Counted from the first letter of the stretch, positions 49,772 to 62,300 are shown. The stretch is 64,000 nt of DNA from Leishmania infantum JPCM5 (GCF_000002875.2 NC_009389.2:286001-350000); one strand, 5' to 3'. Program-made: numbers and translations. The notes: generated by a model not told the origin, from the sequence alone.

Positions 49772-51688
49772 GGTGCTGTTTCCAAGTGCACGCTGCGTAC
49801 CTGATCTGTTACCTGGTAACGCGTGGTGCCAGAGAGGACTCTGGAACGAAAGGCGACAACCCTGCCGTCGTCGCCGCAGCTCAGCACGTCAATATAACGT
49901 CGAGGGAGGACTGTGGTGGACTGCTGTTTCGTCGTCGTGGCAGTGGTGAGGACGCTCACCCGCATCGCATGGGCAACGCGTGCGTGCCGGCTCTCCCACC
50001 AACGCACCTCGAGACACTGAGCGCACGACAGAGGTGGAAGGCACAACACGGAATACTCTGCAACAACGCAACACGACGCAGCGCAACACAAGCCGCGGAA
50101 GCACAAGCGGATGCGAGGTCAACGAGCCGAAGAAGACGTTGATGTATACACACGCACACGCGCATGGCACACTCACATGCACACACAATGAGATGAAAAT
50201 AAAACGTAAGAACTATGATGGAGGCGGTGCCCGGAAAACAAGATGCACACGCGCGCACGCACACGGAAAGAGCGCGACGCGCCGCACCGACGGCAATGAT
50301 GGACGCCACCCACTGCACTCACGCGAGGAGGCACGGAGGCTAAGTAGTGACGGTGGATGGGGAGAGGGGGAGGGGGCTCTAGTATATGGGCACGCGTGAG
50401 TGTATGCGGAGGATAGCCCGTGCGTCGGGGCAATCGAAGGGTGAAAAGAAAGAGAGCGAGAGGGGCCGATGCGTTGCGGGTGCGCACATCCCTCCCTATG
50501 GGAGTCGAACGAGGAGTGACAGTGTAGGATCAGACGAGCCCGCGCCAGTGCGCCCCTTCCCTCTCCCGAGTGCTTTCTCCTCGCTGACGGAAGAGGGGGC
50601 GGGCGGGGGCAGGAAGAGGTCACTGCGTATCTACAACGCCTCGCACCTATGCCGGAACGACACTATGCAGGTGTGTATGCGTGCGTGCGAGTGAAAGAAG
50701 CGAGGGCGTGACGGCGGCGTTCGCCGAGATGAGAGCAGGAGAGGCGGGCGAAGAATCTCTAGTCGCTGGTGTTGCTGCGGTCGATGATGACGACGCGAAT
50801 ACCATGTGCGGGGTCGGCGTTGGTGTTAGTGTCGGTCCATGCCACGTGTGTGCGGGCATGGGAGAGAGGCAGAGAGAGGGGGGGGTGAGGGCGGTCAAGC
50901 GGCGACGCGGGTCGGGTGCGTATGCGTTGCCGTTGAAGAGAGGGAGAATGAGGAGAACGAACAGAGAAGGTACTGTAGAAGAATGAAGGCACGCCGGTGA
51001 ACAGGGAGAGGATACCTGTGAGCGCGCATCCACGCGCCCTGGCGCGTCTGCCCCCCCCCCCCCCCAACTCTGTGTATGTGCGTGGGCTGGCTTGCGTGCG
51101 CTGACGACTCGGATAGCCACACGGGGAGGCATTGAAGGAGGCAGCAGGCTCGGCAAAACCCGTGCGCCACTTCATCCCTGCGCGTGCCTTTCTTTGCTGT
51201 GTGTCGCCACCCGCATCACACACACACACACGCGTGTACGTGTGCGTCTCCGTTGATCGGGCATACACGCGAGACGCCAAGCGGTGAGGGAAGGAGACAG
51301 GGAAGGGGGGAGGCGGAGGGGCGGAGAGTGGCCCATGAGGGAGAGCTGTGAGTTGTGTGCGTGCGTGTGTGATGCGGAAGGGGCTGGGTGGGGAATACGA
51401 AAAGGCGGCTGGAGTACATGGCACTCGGAATGCTCAAGTGGATTGAAGATGTGTGCGCGTGTGTGTGGGGGCGGGGGGGGCGGGAGCGGAAACAGGGACG
51501 GCAGCCACGTGCACACTTGCTCTCCCCTCCCTTTCTTTCCCTCCACCACGCCACCGCCAAGGAGACCGACCCACATACACAGCGAGGCAAGCGACAACAC
51601 AAACGGCGACCAGCAGCGAAGAAAAGAGTGGGCGGTGGTGAACCGCAGACAGGATGACTGCTGCTGCGCTACAGCCCATGTCCTTCGC
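49772..51688 (-). other. 1.9 kb intergenic region
   Basis: No supportable gene. C run of 15 at 51051-51065; CA runs near 51218-51231. Frames of 100-220 codons on both strands are low complexity. On the minus strand it is pyrimidine-rich at about 50360-50375 and 50868-50885. Confidence 0.55.
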
Positions 51689-52213
51689 TCAATGAGGCAG
51701 AGGCGGCAACGACGCCTCGCTTCGCGCGTCTTCCAGGTGCACCTCGCCGTTCTCACTGCTGTCGTCGTCTTCATCGCTTGCCACGAGGCGCTCTGTGATG
51801 GTGCGCGTCACGGTTGTCGTGCGGATCGTCAGAACCCCGCCGTACTCGGTCTCGTGGGTGTGGGTGTCGGTGGTTGTGTTCTGTACCGTGTACACAACCG
51901 GCTTTTGGCCCTGTTGGAAGGTCGACGACGGCTGTGTCGTCGCCACGGCTGGCGCGGGCTCCGGGTAGGAAAGACTGCAGCTCACATCACTAGGATAGGG
52001 GTTAGTATTGCTTGCAGGCGTCGCACGGTTTCCGCGCACGGGCACGCAGCGGCGTGCGGGGCCCGCCTCGGCGGCGGTGTTGTCGTCATGCTCACAGCCA
52101 GCAGACGGCGTCTGTCCACCAGGTGCAGTGTAGGCGTAGGGGTACGTGATCGCGTCCTGGCGGACCGAGGAGGTCCGAGGATGGAGAAGTGGGCCGTGCG
52201 GCGTGGAACGCAT
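51689..52213 (-). CDS. Small protein sharing a Thr-rich module with the TPR/IQ protein, 174 aa
   Basis: Function not recognised. ATG at 52213 (MRSTPHGPLLHPRTSS), stop TGA. Residues about 115-154 (DNA 51752-51871) match a stretch of the 1274-residue protein encoded upstream (DNA about 56050-56172): the core is TEYGGVLTIRTTTVTRTITE here and TEYGDVLTVRTTTVTKTITE there, followed in both by a hydrophobic LV and an acidic Asp/Glu/Ser run. This cross-match, with largely synonymous DNA differences, is the main argument that the short gene is real. The N-terminal half is Pro/Thr/Tyr-rich; PYPSD also occurs in the larger protein. It may have arisen by partial duplication of the neighbour. Confidence 0.72.
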   Translation of the reverse strand: MRSTPHGPLLHPRTSSVRQDAITYPYAYTAPGGQTPSAGCEHDDNTAAEAGPARRCVPVRGNRATPASNTNPYPSDVSCSLSYPEPAPAVATTQPSSTFQQGQKPVVYTVQNTTTDTHTHETEYGGVLTIRTTTVTRTITERLVASDEDDDSSENGEVHLEDARSEASLPPLPH

Positions 52214-54090
52214 GTTGCGGAAGGCTCTTACTCTTTTTCCGTTGGTTGCGCCGAGCTGTATCGCATCTAGTCTTCGGCCTACGTGTGCCTATGCGTGAAC
52301 GGGGAAGAGCAATGGATGAGCCGCCCTTGTGCGGCGCGGCTTGTCGTTGCTGCCGCTCACGGCGATGGCCACGGCGGCAACGGAAACAGAGGTGTAGAAG
52401 AGGGGGTGTGCGAGAGGAGTCAGCGACAAAAAAGCACCAGGAGAGGCGTGGAGAAGCGACATCGACGCGAACAGCCGCAACAACACGGTGCGTGCGTGTG
52501 TGCGGCAGGCAAACAGACGACGACTCTCTGGCACGGAGGAGAGGTGGGAGAGCCATAATGGTGGTGGTGTTGGTAGTGAAGGAGCGAAGGGAAAGATGAG
52601 AATGGCGGAGGTCGAGGATGCGGAGCGGCTTGGGGCGTGCAGATGAGCCTCCCTCTCGCTCTCTATCACGTTCTCTCTTTTCGCCAGCTGTGCCGAGCGT
52701 AGACTCTCCCCGCCTTCTGCACGAGCCACCGTGAGGGGGGGGGAGCTGACCGTGAATGCACCTGCACACGCCGCTGAGGTGCTCATCGCTTCCACGTTTT
52801 CCGATCGGCGCTGCTCTGTCCTACACACACGTGCACAGAGGCAGACGCCGATCCGTCTGGGCCCTTCCTACCTCCCCCTCCCTCCACATCCCTCTTTATG
52901 CTCGCACGGTGATCGCCTCATGGATGCGGTGGATGCTGCTCCTCACCGGCATCGCTCTCGCACGTGCCGTTGCCCCTCGTGCTTTTCTTGTGGGAGGACG
53001 AGGAAGAGGGTGGTGGTGGTTGAGTGCTTGGTGGTGCAACGCATCCAATGACTGAGCGCGCGGCGCACCGCTCTACGTTGAGTACAAGGCGATCTAGACG
53101 ATCCAGAAAAGAAAGGCAGCCACGACAGTGAAGCGAGAATGGCGCCGTCGCCGTGTCGACCCGTGCAGCTCTTCTTCTCCTACCCCCGCTTGCTTCGTGA
53201 CCTCGTCATGCCTTCGTTGGCGCCGGCTTCTGTGGTTCGTGCGCCTGCACGCACAGCGGATGCACATACACATAAACACACACACACACACACACACAGA
53301 CTTATACAGAGGAAGAGGGCAACCCGAGAAAGCAATGGGAAGCGCGCAGCGGAAGCACGGCGAATGCCTCCACAGTCACCCCTCCATTCCCTGCTCCCCC
53401 TCCCCAAAACAAAACAAAACGCAGCAAGCGAGGCTTCACCTAGCACCGCCCCGCATAGGAGCCCATCACCACAGCCATCGCCACTATCAGAGCGTTGGGG
53501 CGCATGACGGAGGCTGTCGAGGTCTTGGTGGCGGTGATAGTGATGATTATATGTGCGTGTGATGGAAGGCGTGACAGAGGGAGAGAGTGGGGGGGAGGGG
53601 AGGGGAGGGGAGAAAGGGATGCGATGCGTGAGCGCCGGCGCAAGTCCACACGGACGGAGCACCACCCGCCGATCCGCAGCGTCGCGTTTTGGCACATCTA
53701 CGAAAAGCGAATCAAAGAATGAGCGCGCGAGCGCGAAATAAAAATGTGTGCCGCGGTAGCAACGCACACAGACACCCAAGCACACGCATGCGCGCATGCG
53801 CGCACACCGCGATGACAATGATGAGGGCGCATGATATCCCTTGACTGCAGATACATATACAGATACAGGTGCACACATGAACAACAACAACAGGTGCGCA
53901 GAGACGAAAAGAGCTGAAGGGAACAAGAGCGAGCAAAATAAAAACATGCAAGCGCGCCATGCGAAACACGCCCGCGTACGCAGAGCTACCGAGCGGCAAC
54001 AGTGCCTCTAAAACTGCTTCCGGCATACCCGCCCATCCACCCCAGCACCCCCCTCCCTCCAAGCACCACACTGTCACCGTTGCTTGTCAG
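52214..54090 (-). other. 1.9 kb intergenic region with CA microsatellite
   Basis: No supportable gene. CA run at 53276-53297. A minus-strand frame of 255 codons (53180-53947) is Cys/Val/Leu-rich simple sequence and is not called. Confidence 0.55.
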
Positions 54091-57000
54091 CTACGAGTTG
54101 GTGGAGGTGCTGAAGCGACGCGTCGTGCGCGTCGTTGCGCCGTGGTGGTCTGACTTGACATGTCGCGTGACCGTGGTGGCACTACTACTGTAGTTGGGCA
54201 GCACATCACTATCCCTGTCTTCAGAGCCCTTCTCAGAAACCACTCGTACCGTCTCTGCTTTCGTTGGCAGCGTCGATGGTCGGCAGGCAGCGGCACCGCT
54301 GCTGCCGTTGCCGTCCCCTGTCGCCTTCGCAAGTGACTTCGTAGGAGGGGTGGGCATCCGTGGCTTGTGTGGGCGATGGGGCACTTTCACGTTGCCTGCC
54401 GGTGCCTTCACTGAGGGCTGCCGCTGCCGCTGCTGCTGGCGCGGAGCGGAGGCGTTGCTGAGTTTGGAGTTGACGCTCGCTGCGTCCACCTGTTCGTCTT
54501 TCTCTTCCATGTACTCGACGTGGGTGCTGCCGCTGACCGAGGCGGAGTCCGCCTCCCAGCGCGCGCTGCTCATGCTTTCATCAATGCTCGCACTGCCACT
54601 GCGGCTGCTCGTGTTCTCGCTGTCCATGATGTTGCTGACCGGCTCCCGTGTATAGGTGCGCACGCGCCGCGTCTTGATGATCTTGTAGTCACGAGTCGTC
54701 TTCACTGTCCGCGGCTGCTGCGCCGCCTGCGGGAGCGTTAGAGGATACACGTTGGCCGGTGCTGTGAGATACATCGGCGTGCCAGACTGCTGACCCTGGC
54801 CGTCGGAGCCGCGCTGATGTCGCCGGTCGCACAGCTGCATCGGCGCCTTCTGCTGCTTCGATGGGTGGCTACCGCTGTGGCCGAGCGCGTGCGGCACGAG
54901 TTGCCCGCTCTCAGAGCTCGTCCGCGGCATTGAGGAGCTCTGGCTGCTTCGCCCACTACTGCGGCGGTGACCGAGTAGCGGCAGGAAGGCCGGGTACCCG
55001 TTCCACTCCGCCTGGAACGCTGTATTCGGCTCTACCAAGTCACGGAACAGCTCCCGACGCGAGTTGTGGCGCACATCCGGAACATATGGCCTCGACGGCG
55101 CCGACGAGGATGGATGAGCATCGCTGCCAGCGATGACCTCGCTTCGTGCCTCCTCCTGGTACGGCGCGTTGCCGTCCTCGTAGTTATCTAGCGGCGCCTC
55201 CAATGCGGCACCGCTGCGGTGCGCTGGTGGTGCCGCATGCGTGTGCCGCTGCTGCGGCGGAGCACCACGCTGGGCCGAGCGACTCGGTCCATCGTCGAAG
55301 GCGTTTTCGGCCTCGCGGGAGTTGTGCAGGTGCACCCGAGTCCTCTCTGCCTTTGGCGGCGGCCGCTCCGGCAGTGGGTTCTCACGGGACTCGGGGGCAC
55401 GCGCGACGATCGAGGGGGTGTCGTCGGTGGGGTCGAGGGCACTGTCGGCCTCTGAGGCTCCCGCGGGTCTGGACACCGAAGCGCGGTGACGCCAGCTCGG
55501 CGGGAGCGGAGACTGCACCAGAGGCTGCCGCTGCGGAGTCGGTGCCGGCGGCGGTGGCTGATGAGCAGGCGCGCGATGGGCACCTCTGTCAGGATTGCAC
55601 TGCGTCGCTGTTTCGTGCCGCTGTGAGTGTGGCGATGTCGTCGCGGCCTGTCGAGAGGTCCGCGGCGGTTCTTCCTCTTCCTCGCGCCTCAGCGGCCACG
55701 CAGCCTCCGTCTGCTTATTGGCGCGCGGAGGTGGGCGGGGCGTCTGAGTCGTTACCACGTGACCGCACGGCTGGGCCTGTGTCTGTTCCTCTCGCCGCAT
55801 CGGCGGTGGCGGCGCTTGCGGCGGAGGCTGCTGCTGGTGCTGCTGTAGCTCCGTAGGTGTGCGCTCTGCCCACGAGCACTCTCGCTCTTCGTCGTACTCG
55901 TCCGCGTCATCATCGGACGGGTACGGCGCCGGTGCTGGCTGTAGAGGGTGTGTAGGGTGGGTGGGGTTGCGTGGTTGCTTCTGCTGTTGCTGCGGTGGTG
56001 GCGCTCCCACATGCACTGGAGCAGCCGGCTGCTCTTCATCCTCGGAGGGCTCCTCGTCTGTGTCGTCACCTGCGCTGTCGACGAGGCCCTCTGTGATGGT
56101 CTTGGTGACCGTTGTCGTACGCACCGTCAGCACATCCCCGTACTCGGTGTGATGCACGTCCGTGTCTGTCTGGGTATCTTGGGTAGTGCCCACGACGGTC
56201 GCGTTAGGCACCACCGTCGTGAACGTGTCACCGCGTTCCGCGTGCTCGTTCGGTGCGTAGCGGACGAGCGCGGTGGCGTTGTAGGGCGATTTGCGTTCCT
56301 GGCGTGCGCCCGGCGTGCCAGAAGGGTGGCGCGGGTCGGCGCTGTGCCGGCCACTCGCCTGCACAGGCGCCGATGGCGGCACCTCCGTCCACTGCTCCGG
56401 CTCGGCGGCCTGCTGCCTATAGTGCCCATGGTCGCCTCCGGGACCACCGTACACCCCGTCATCGGCGTCGTCGCCAAGCAGCTCATCTGCGGGCATGTCG
56501 CCGACGTACTCGTGGAGGAAGTCGAGGCCCGGAATCGCGCGGTACTTGCGCGGAATGCGCTGGTGCCGCCGCACCGGATGCCCCAGCGTGTACTCCAGCT
56601 GCTGCATCGCTCGGTGCATCTTCCACGTAGCCTGGATCTTGGTGGCCATGTTATTACGCATCTGCTCCTCCAGCCGCCCCTCTAGCCTGTCGGCGCGGTG
56701 CATCAGATGAATCACCCACGGGTGGTCGTAGTCGTACACGCTGCACAGGATGCCCACGCAGCGCCGCACGAGCAGCAGTGCGCGGCTGTAGAGCGCGAGA
56801 TCCTCGTAAATCTGAGCCAGCTCTATCTGGGCTGGGATGAGCAGCTCCGATTGCGAGTTGTGGCCAATCTGGACCACCTCGCAGCACCGCAGAAGCAGCA
56901 GCTCGCACGGCGAGGCGACCAGCTCGCGCGTCATGCGGCTGTGCAGCACAAACTCGTCCTCACGGTTCAACTGCGAGCTCTGCATCACATGCGGCGCTCG

Positions 57001-57915
57001 CATCTTCACGCGCTGGAAGAGCGGGCCAGTCTGCCGCCGCGGCGGGCGTGGCGCCATGGATTTCAAGATGGCTTCGTTGAGGCTGAAGACGCTACCTCCG
57101 TCAGACATCAGGCTGCTCTCGAGCGAGCTCATGGACGAGTTTGCGTCGTGCACGGCATCGCCGCCGTCGACGGCCTGTACCTTGGGGTGCTTGTGGTCAA
57201 CGAAGGTGAAGCCTTGGTGATCGCGCTCGTGGTCGTACCAGATGCGCGCCATCCCCACCATAGCCAAGACGTAGCGCTTCAGCACCATGTACATGTCGGC
57301 GTCCTGCCGTGCAACGCGCTTCTCTGCCAGCGTGATAGCGCGGCTGTAGGTGTTCTTGGCGTTCTCGATGTCCCCCTGCTGGTGGTAGACATCGCCTTCC
57401 TTCTGGTACACCGTGACGGCCAGCTGATCGAAGCAGTCGTTGGGCACGCGCACCAGGAGGGGGTAGCACTCCTGGAGCAGCCGCAGCTTCTCGCCCGGGC
57501 TGTCCTGCGGCACGGCGTCAGCCTGCTGGATCAGCTCCAAGACGCGCAGCGAGATGGGGTCGGCGTTGCGGGTGAAGGCCAGGAGGACGTCCGTTTCATT
57601 CCCAACGTCCCCACGAACACTCGTGCCACCGGCACTGCCGCTGCCATTCATTCCCGGGATGCGCTGACGGCGCTGCAGCGTGGCCTGCTGCAGCGATGCA
57701 GACTTCGCCTCCGGGCTCTGCGAGCGCGCCTGGCGGTTCACAGAGGCCGCTGTGATGGCGGCAGGCGAGCGGAAGTTGCTGGCGGACGCTCGTGGGGCGG
57801 CGTTGACGAGCATCTTCCTCGGTCGTGGCTCCGTCGCCGGTGCTGTGGAGGAGGCGCGGGCAGGCGACGACGACGCGGCAGGAGCCCGGCGTGGGCTCGA
57901 CGCGGCATTCCCCAT
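54091..57915 (-). CDS. TPR- and IQ-motif protein with N-myristoylation signal, 1274 aa
   Basis: Probable cytoskeleton- or membrane-linked scaffold; exact role unknown. First ATG is at 57915 (MGNAASSPRRAPAASS); the frame to 58014 opens on GTG. Gly2 with Ser6 fits N-myristoylation. Residues about 120-240 carry TPR-like helices (GDVYHQQGDIENAKNTYSRA matches the TPR pattern), and about 340-415 a second helical set (QIELAQIYEDLALYSRALLL). An IQ motif follows at about 420-440 (ATKIQATWKMHRAM), a likely calmodulin-family site. Residues about 581-622 hold the Thr-rich module shared with the 174-residue neighbour. The rest is disordered (Pro/Gln/Arg), with later Lys/Arg/Thr motifs (VKTTRDYKIIKTRRVRTYTR) and a Thr-rich end (TTRTTRRFSTSTNS). 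Stop is TAG. Confidence 0.82.
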   Translation of the reverse strand: MGNAASSPRRAPAASSSPARASSTAPATEPRPRKMLVNAAPRASASNFRSPAAITAASVNRQARSQSPEAKSASLQQATLQRRQRIPGMNGSGSAGGTSVRGDVGNETDVLLAFTRNADPISLRVLELIQQADAVPQDSPGEKLRLLQECYPLLVRVPNDCFDQLAVTVYQKEGDVYHQQGDIENAKNTYSRAITLAEKRVARQDADMYMVLKRYVLAMVGMARIWYDHERDHQGFTFVDHKHPKVQAVDGGDAVHDANSSMSSLESSLMSDGGSVFSLNEAILKSMAPRPPRRQTGPLFQRVKMRAPHVMQSSQLNREDEFVLHSRMTRELVASPCELLLLRCCEVVQIGHNSQSELLIPAQIELAQIYEDLALYSRALLLVRRCVGILCSVYDYDHPWVIHLMHRADRLEGRLEEQMRNNMATKIQATWKMHRAMQQLEYTLGHPVRRHQRIPRKYRAIPGLDFLHEYVGDMPADELLGDDADDGVYGGPGGDHGHYRQQAAEPEQWTEVPPSAPVQASGRHSADPRHPSGTPGARQERKSPYNATALVRYAPNEHAERGDTFTTVVPNATVVGTTQDTQTDTDVHHTEYGDVLTVRTTTVTKTITEGLVDSAGDDTDEEPSEDEEQPAAPVHVGAPPPQQQQKQPRNPTHPTHPLQPAPAPYPSDDDADEYDEERECSWAERTPTELQQHQQQPPPQAPPPPMRREEQTQAQPCGHVVTTQTPRPPPRANKQTEAAWPLRREEEEEPPRTSRQAATTSPHSQRHETATQCNPDRGAHRAPAHQPPPPAPTPQRQPLVQSPLPPSWRHRASVSRPAGASEADSALDPTDDTPSIVARAPESRENPLPERPPPKAERTRVHLHNSREAENAFDDGPSRSAQRGAPPQQRHTHAAPPAHRSGAALEAPLDNYEDGNAPYQEEARSEVIAGSDAHPSSSAPSRPYVPDVRHNSRRELFRDLVEPNTAFQAEWNGYPAFLPLLGHRRSSGRSSQSSSMPRTSSESGQLVPHALGHSGSHPSKQQKAPMQLCDRRHQRGSDGQGQQSGTPMYLTAPANVYPLTLPQAAQQPRTVKTTRDYKIIKTRRVRTYTREPVSNIMDSENTSSRSGSASIDESMSSARWEADSASVSGSTHVEYMEEKDEQVDAASVNSKLSNASAPRQQQRQRQPSVKAPAGNVKVPHRPHKPRMPTPPTKSLAKATGDGNGSSGAAACRPSTLPTKAETVRVVSEKGSEDRDSDVLPNYSSSATTVTRHVKSDHHGATTRTTRRFSTSTNS

Positions 57916-59311
57916 TTTGATGGCGGCGCTTCGCGGAAACGGGGGAGGAAGGAGGGGGGGGGGCGAGTGTGATGAAGAGGCGTGGCGGCGACAGGCAGTC
58001 GAACAGCTCCGCACGCGGACGTCCTAACCGACACACGCACACACAGAGGGAGGCCAACTGAGTGGCGACAAAACAATTAAGAACGAGAAAAGCAACGATG
58101 TTGATGAGGGAAGGGGGGGGGGGCGGAGCCGTGAGTGGGTGGCGGTGACAGTGATAGCGATCTGTAACCGTCCTCTTCCGCAGGAGCAAGGGGCTGCCGT
58201 CCACAAACACAAACACACGCACACCAACGCGAAGATATCGAGCACACACATACACACACAGAGTACAGACAGGGCAAAGGCATGCGTCTATGTACACGTG
58301 CACGAGCACACACGTAGACGTACGTGTGTGCTCGTGTGTGTTTCGTGCCTGCCTGTGATGGACGAAAGCACTCCAGGAGCCTTTCCAGTTGAAAGGCAAC
58401 AGCGATGACTACGACGACCACCACAACGGTGCCGTTGGGGTCGGCGACAGGTGCCAAGGATGGCAGGGTGCGCCCTCCTCTCTTCGTTTTTTTTTTGCTC
58501 ACGAGGTGCGCGTCTGCCTGGCTGTCTGTCTCTGTGTGCGTGTATGTGCACACACAAGGAGGCGGTGTGCTGGTGGGTTGGGGGGGGTTATACGTACGCG
58601 CGCGTGATTCGGTTTGCGTAGCGCTAAGGCAATCATAGACACAGGTGCACCGACGCGCCATGCAGCCCCACAGCCACGCCCAAGGGAGACGCGGTCACCA
58701 CGTAAGAAGAAGAGGTGAGAAAGGGACGAGGGGTTCGGTGGCAGTGCAGCAGATTTTCTCGTGCGCCCTTGCGTAGGCCTCCCCTTCGTCAATGAAGCAG
58801 CGCGACGCAAGCGTGGTACGGTCAGAGAGAGAGACCACTTAGATCATGGGGAGCGTACACACAGACATCGGCGCATGCGCCTCTCTCCAAGCGTGTAGGT
58901 GCGGGTCGAAGGACGATGACGACTGTGCTGTACTTCTCTACGAGGATGTGTACACACGGACACAGACACACACACACATACAGCGCGGGGAACGTTAAGA
59001 AAATATAACGTGGAAGCAGGTAGGGAGGAAGGGGGAGGCACGAGGTGGCACCTTGGGTGTGCTGCCGCAGTCGCTGCTGCTGGCGGCACTGATGCACGCA
59101 CGAACACCAACAGACATTACCCTCCCTCGCCCCCTCCACCCCCACGCCGCATTCTCCGAGAAAATGAAAACATATATATGGGGCAGGCCACAAGCAGAAC
59201 AGAGGCCTGCAGTAGCAACGACATCGGCCCCTGCAACGCCTACCACACACGGCCACGGCGATGGTGATGGCGATACCCACGAAGATTCAGTGCCCGCCCC
59301 CCGAGCCCCTC
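57916..59311 (-). other. 1.4 kb intergenic region
   Basis: No supportable gene. G runs at about 57954-57963 and 58115-58123 are pyrimidine tracts on the minus strand; the first is 40-50 bases above the TPR/IQ gene ATG. A T run lies at 58489-58496, and CA-rich stretches at 58243-58262. Confidence 0.55.
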
Positions 59312-62300
59312 CTACATCTCCTGTGCGAATGAACGCCTTGGGTCGTGTGGCAGCCGCGGAGCCGACTCGGCCACCAATACAGAGTCGTCATCATTCCCTT
59401 CATCGTGCGCCCGCGGCGCCGGCTCCACCGCTTCGGCGGTCGAGGCGGCGATGACGGCCGCGGTAGCATCCGCGACTACGGTGCTGGCGACACCCACGCG
59501 GCGACCTAGCACTCGCGGACAGAGCGATGCCAGCTCCTCCGCGCTGACGCGGATTTTGTCGCAGTGTGCTGGTGCGGCGCCGGCGCGCAGCGTCCCGTTC
59601 TGCATCGTGTCCCCAAACCAGTCCCACGTCGCCATCTCAGCCGTCATGAGGCGGGCCATGGCGACCTGCTGCGTGTCGTCGCTGTCGACGGTGTTGCCGT
59701 CCGGTGTGCGCACCTCAAAGTAGAGGGCGAGCAGATGACGCAAGTACTCCTGCACCTCCGCCGTCGGTTTCTCCGGGTCAGCGGAGCAGAGGGCGACGAG
59801 GACGGCGCGCACGCTCACGTCGCTGCGGTCACGGTTTGTGTTGGGGTCAAGCAAGTCTTCGAGCGACGGCTCATCTGCTGCCGTCCGCTCGCCGTTTCCT
59901 ACGCCGAGCATTCCAAGCAGCGAGGCGGAGGAGGCTCGGCGCAAGACCTGGTCCATGCTTTGCCCGACAACGACGGCGTCCATCTGAAGTTCCTCAGCGA
60001 CAGACCGTGTCGAGTAGCGGCCGTGCTTCTGGCCGGGGTCATGCTTGTCGGCCAGCGCCCTCTGCTGCTGGGCCGACACAACGAGGTGGTTGAGCTGCCT
60101 CGCGACCAAAATGGCGTCTTGCATCTCCATTGTGTACTGCACCGTCTCCGCCACGTGTTGCAGCCGCAGCACCTCGACAAGCCAGCTTTTACGCCCGGTC
60201 GACTGTGGCTGCATGCTAGGCGGGCCGTCCGTCACGGCGTACTCGAAGAGGTCGTTGATGGGCACCGGGGTGCTGAGAAAGCACATGATGGCGGGGTCGA
60301 AAAGGATCAGCCGCTTCTCCATCGCCGCCCGCACCGCCGCGGTGTCGATGCTTCCGCGCAACGTGCGATAGCTGTCAGCCGTCTCCGGCTGCACCTCCTT
60401 CCGGCGCGCGCTGAGGGTCATGATGATGTGCTGCATCGCCTGCGCCCCCTCCACAACCAGCGCGTCCACGATGGACGTGCGATCCGTGAGGACCACCCCC
60501 TCCGGCGTGACGACTTTTTCTGGGACCGGCAACGCATCCATCGCAATCAGATCCTCAATGAGCGCGGCGCACAGCTGATGCATGCCGCGCTGCGTCTTGG
60601 TGGGAAAGAAGTAGTTCAGCTGCACCGCCACGCTGTAGAGATCGACGCGCTCGGCCGCACCGCACGGCGTCGCCTCTTCCTTGGGGTGGCTGTCCTCGTG
60701 CTGGCAGAGCGCCGTGCGGCTGGGACCGCCTTTGCCACTGGCCCCCTCGTCGACGCCCGGTGACCTATCCAGGCGGAACAGCTCCGGTGCCCCGTCCGGC
60801 GGCCGCCGCGTCGGTGGCGTCGCGGAGTCCTCATACAGCGTGAGGTATGTGGAGAGAACCGGGCTGGTCCATACCGAGGCCGACGCCGACGGTGTCTCCT
60901 TGCTCGGCACGCGCGGCTTGCGCAGTGCCTGCTGCCGCAGCGCGCAGCAGGCAACGATGTTCGAGCAGCTGTGCAGAAGCGCCAGGCGCAGCTTCTCCTG
61001 CATCAGCAGGCAGTCCACAAACGCCGCCTCCGGCACCTGCTGGCTCAACATCGAGAACATCAGCGAGCCAAGGCCGCCGTCCACGTTGCGCGTCCGCGCC
61101 TTGTACATGAAGGCGTACGCCAGCCGTGCACCCGCCGTCGGCATCGCTGCGTACGCTTCGTTCGCCGCTACCACCTCGTAGTTCCACGGAGAGGCACCCA
61201 GGAAGTACAGCCACGTGCGACGCGCTGCCACCTCTTCCGCTGTCGTTTTCCTTGCCGCCTCCGCGCGGCGCCGCTTGGCCTCGTGTGGCACCGTGGCCGT
61301 CAGCAGAATGTTCGTCACATGGTCAGCGAACGACAGCGTCTGCGGCGCTGCCTCCCACACTCCGTGTGGGAGGCAGCCGATGTTGTTTTCGTCTCTAAGC
61401 CGCACGCACGCCGCTTCGTAGTTGCAGGGATCGGCGCCGTCGCGACCGGCGCACGTCTCGGAAATAAATGCCTGCACGTAGGCGGACACGCGCCCGTCGA
61501 GCGCCGCCAGCAGGTTTGCGGAGGGGTGGTCAAGATTGTGGTAGATGACCGCTGCGGACGAAGGGCGTGCCCCTTCGTGGCATTCTCCGCTCGCTGCGGT
61601 GCCGTCGTCGCTCGCCAGTAGGTCTTGCGCTTCCGCCGCGTGGAAGCGGGATAGCCACACCGTAGCGCACAGGTTTAGGTAGGCGGCTTCCCTCAGTGGG
61701 AAATACTTCAGCTTCTCTGCCGATGGCGACGAGGCGGGGCGGGAGCGGCTGCCAGTCGTGGTGGCCGCAGAGGCGTCCGCAGGCACCTCATCCTCAGGGT
61801 AGCGCAGCATCGGCAACACGTCGGGGTACCGCCCCTTCGGCATAAAAGAGCGCGGCATCGCGGCGGCCCGGTCGCACCGGTTGAGCTCGACGACGTGCAT
61901 GACGTCCTCCATCTCTTCACTCGTCTCTTCGTTGATGCGGACGTACTGCTGCTCGAGCGTATCCAGCATGTATGCCGCGTCCATGCTCGCATCCTCCAGC
62001 GGATCCACGTAGACGTAGCGCTCCCCGAGCACGAGCGGCGCGGCGGATGCCTCCGTCGGTTTGCTCGTGTCGTCGGCCTCCTGCAGCGTCTTGGCACCGT
62101 CGTCGGCGCCCGTCGACGGACCGCAGAGCGCCTCCTTGCCTTCTCTGCGCTCCTCTGCCGTGCCCATCGCGTCCACGGCCGCGTCCCGCGGCGGCTCCAA
62201 GCCTTCGGTCGCGCCGTGCACGGCTGTCGAGCCGCCGCAACGGGGCGCATCCATCTTCTGAGGGAGTGTCATATTCATGCGGTCAGGGTCCACGGAGTTG

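Noticed and set aside
53180..53947. 255-codon minus-strand frame
   Set aside because: Cys/Val/Leu-rich translation of microsatellite-bearing intergenic DNA with no motif.
56698..57972. 424-codon plus-strand open frame
   Set aside because: Antisense to the TPR/IQ gene, whose domains are clear; composition (His/Leu/Arg/Val) is typical of shadow frames.
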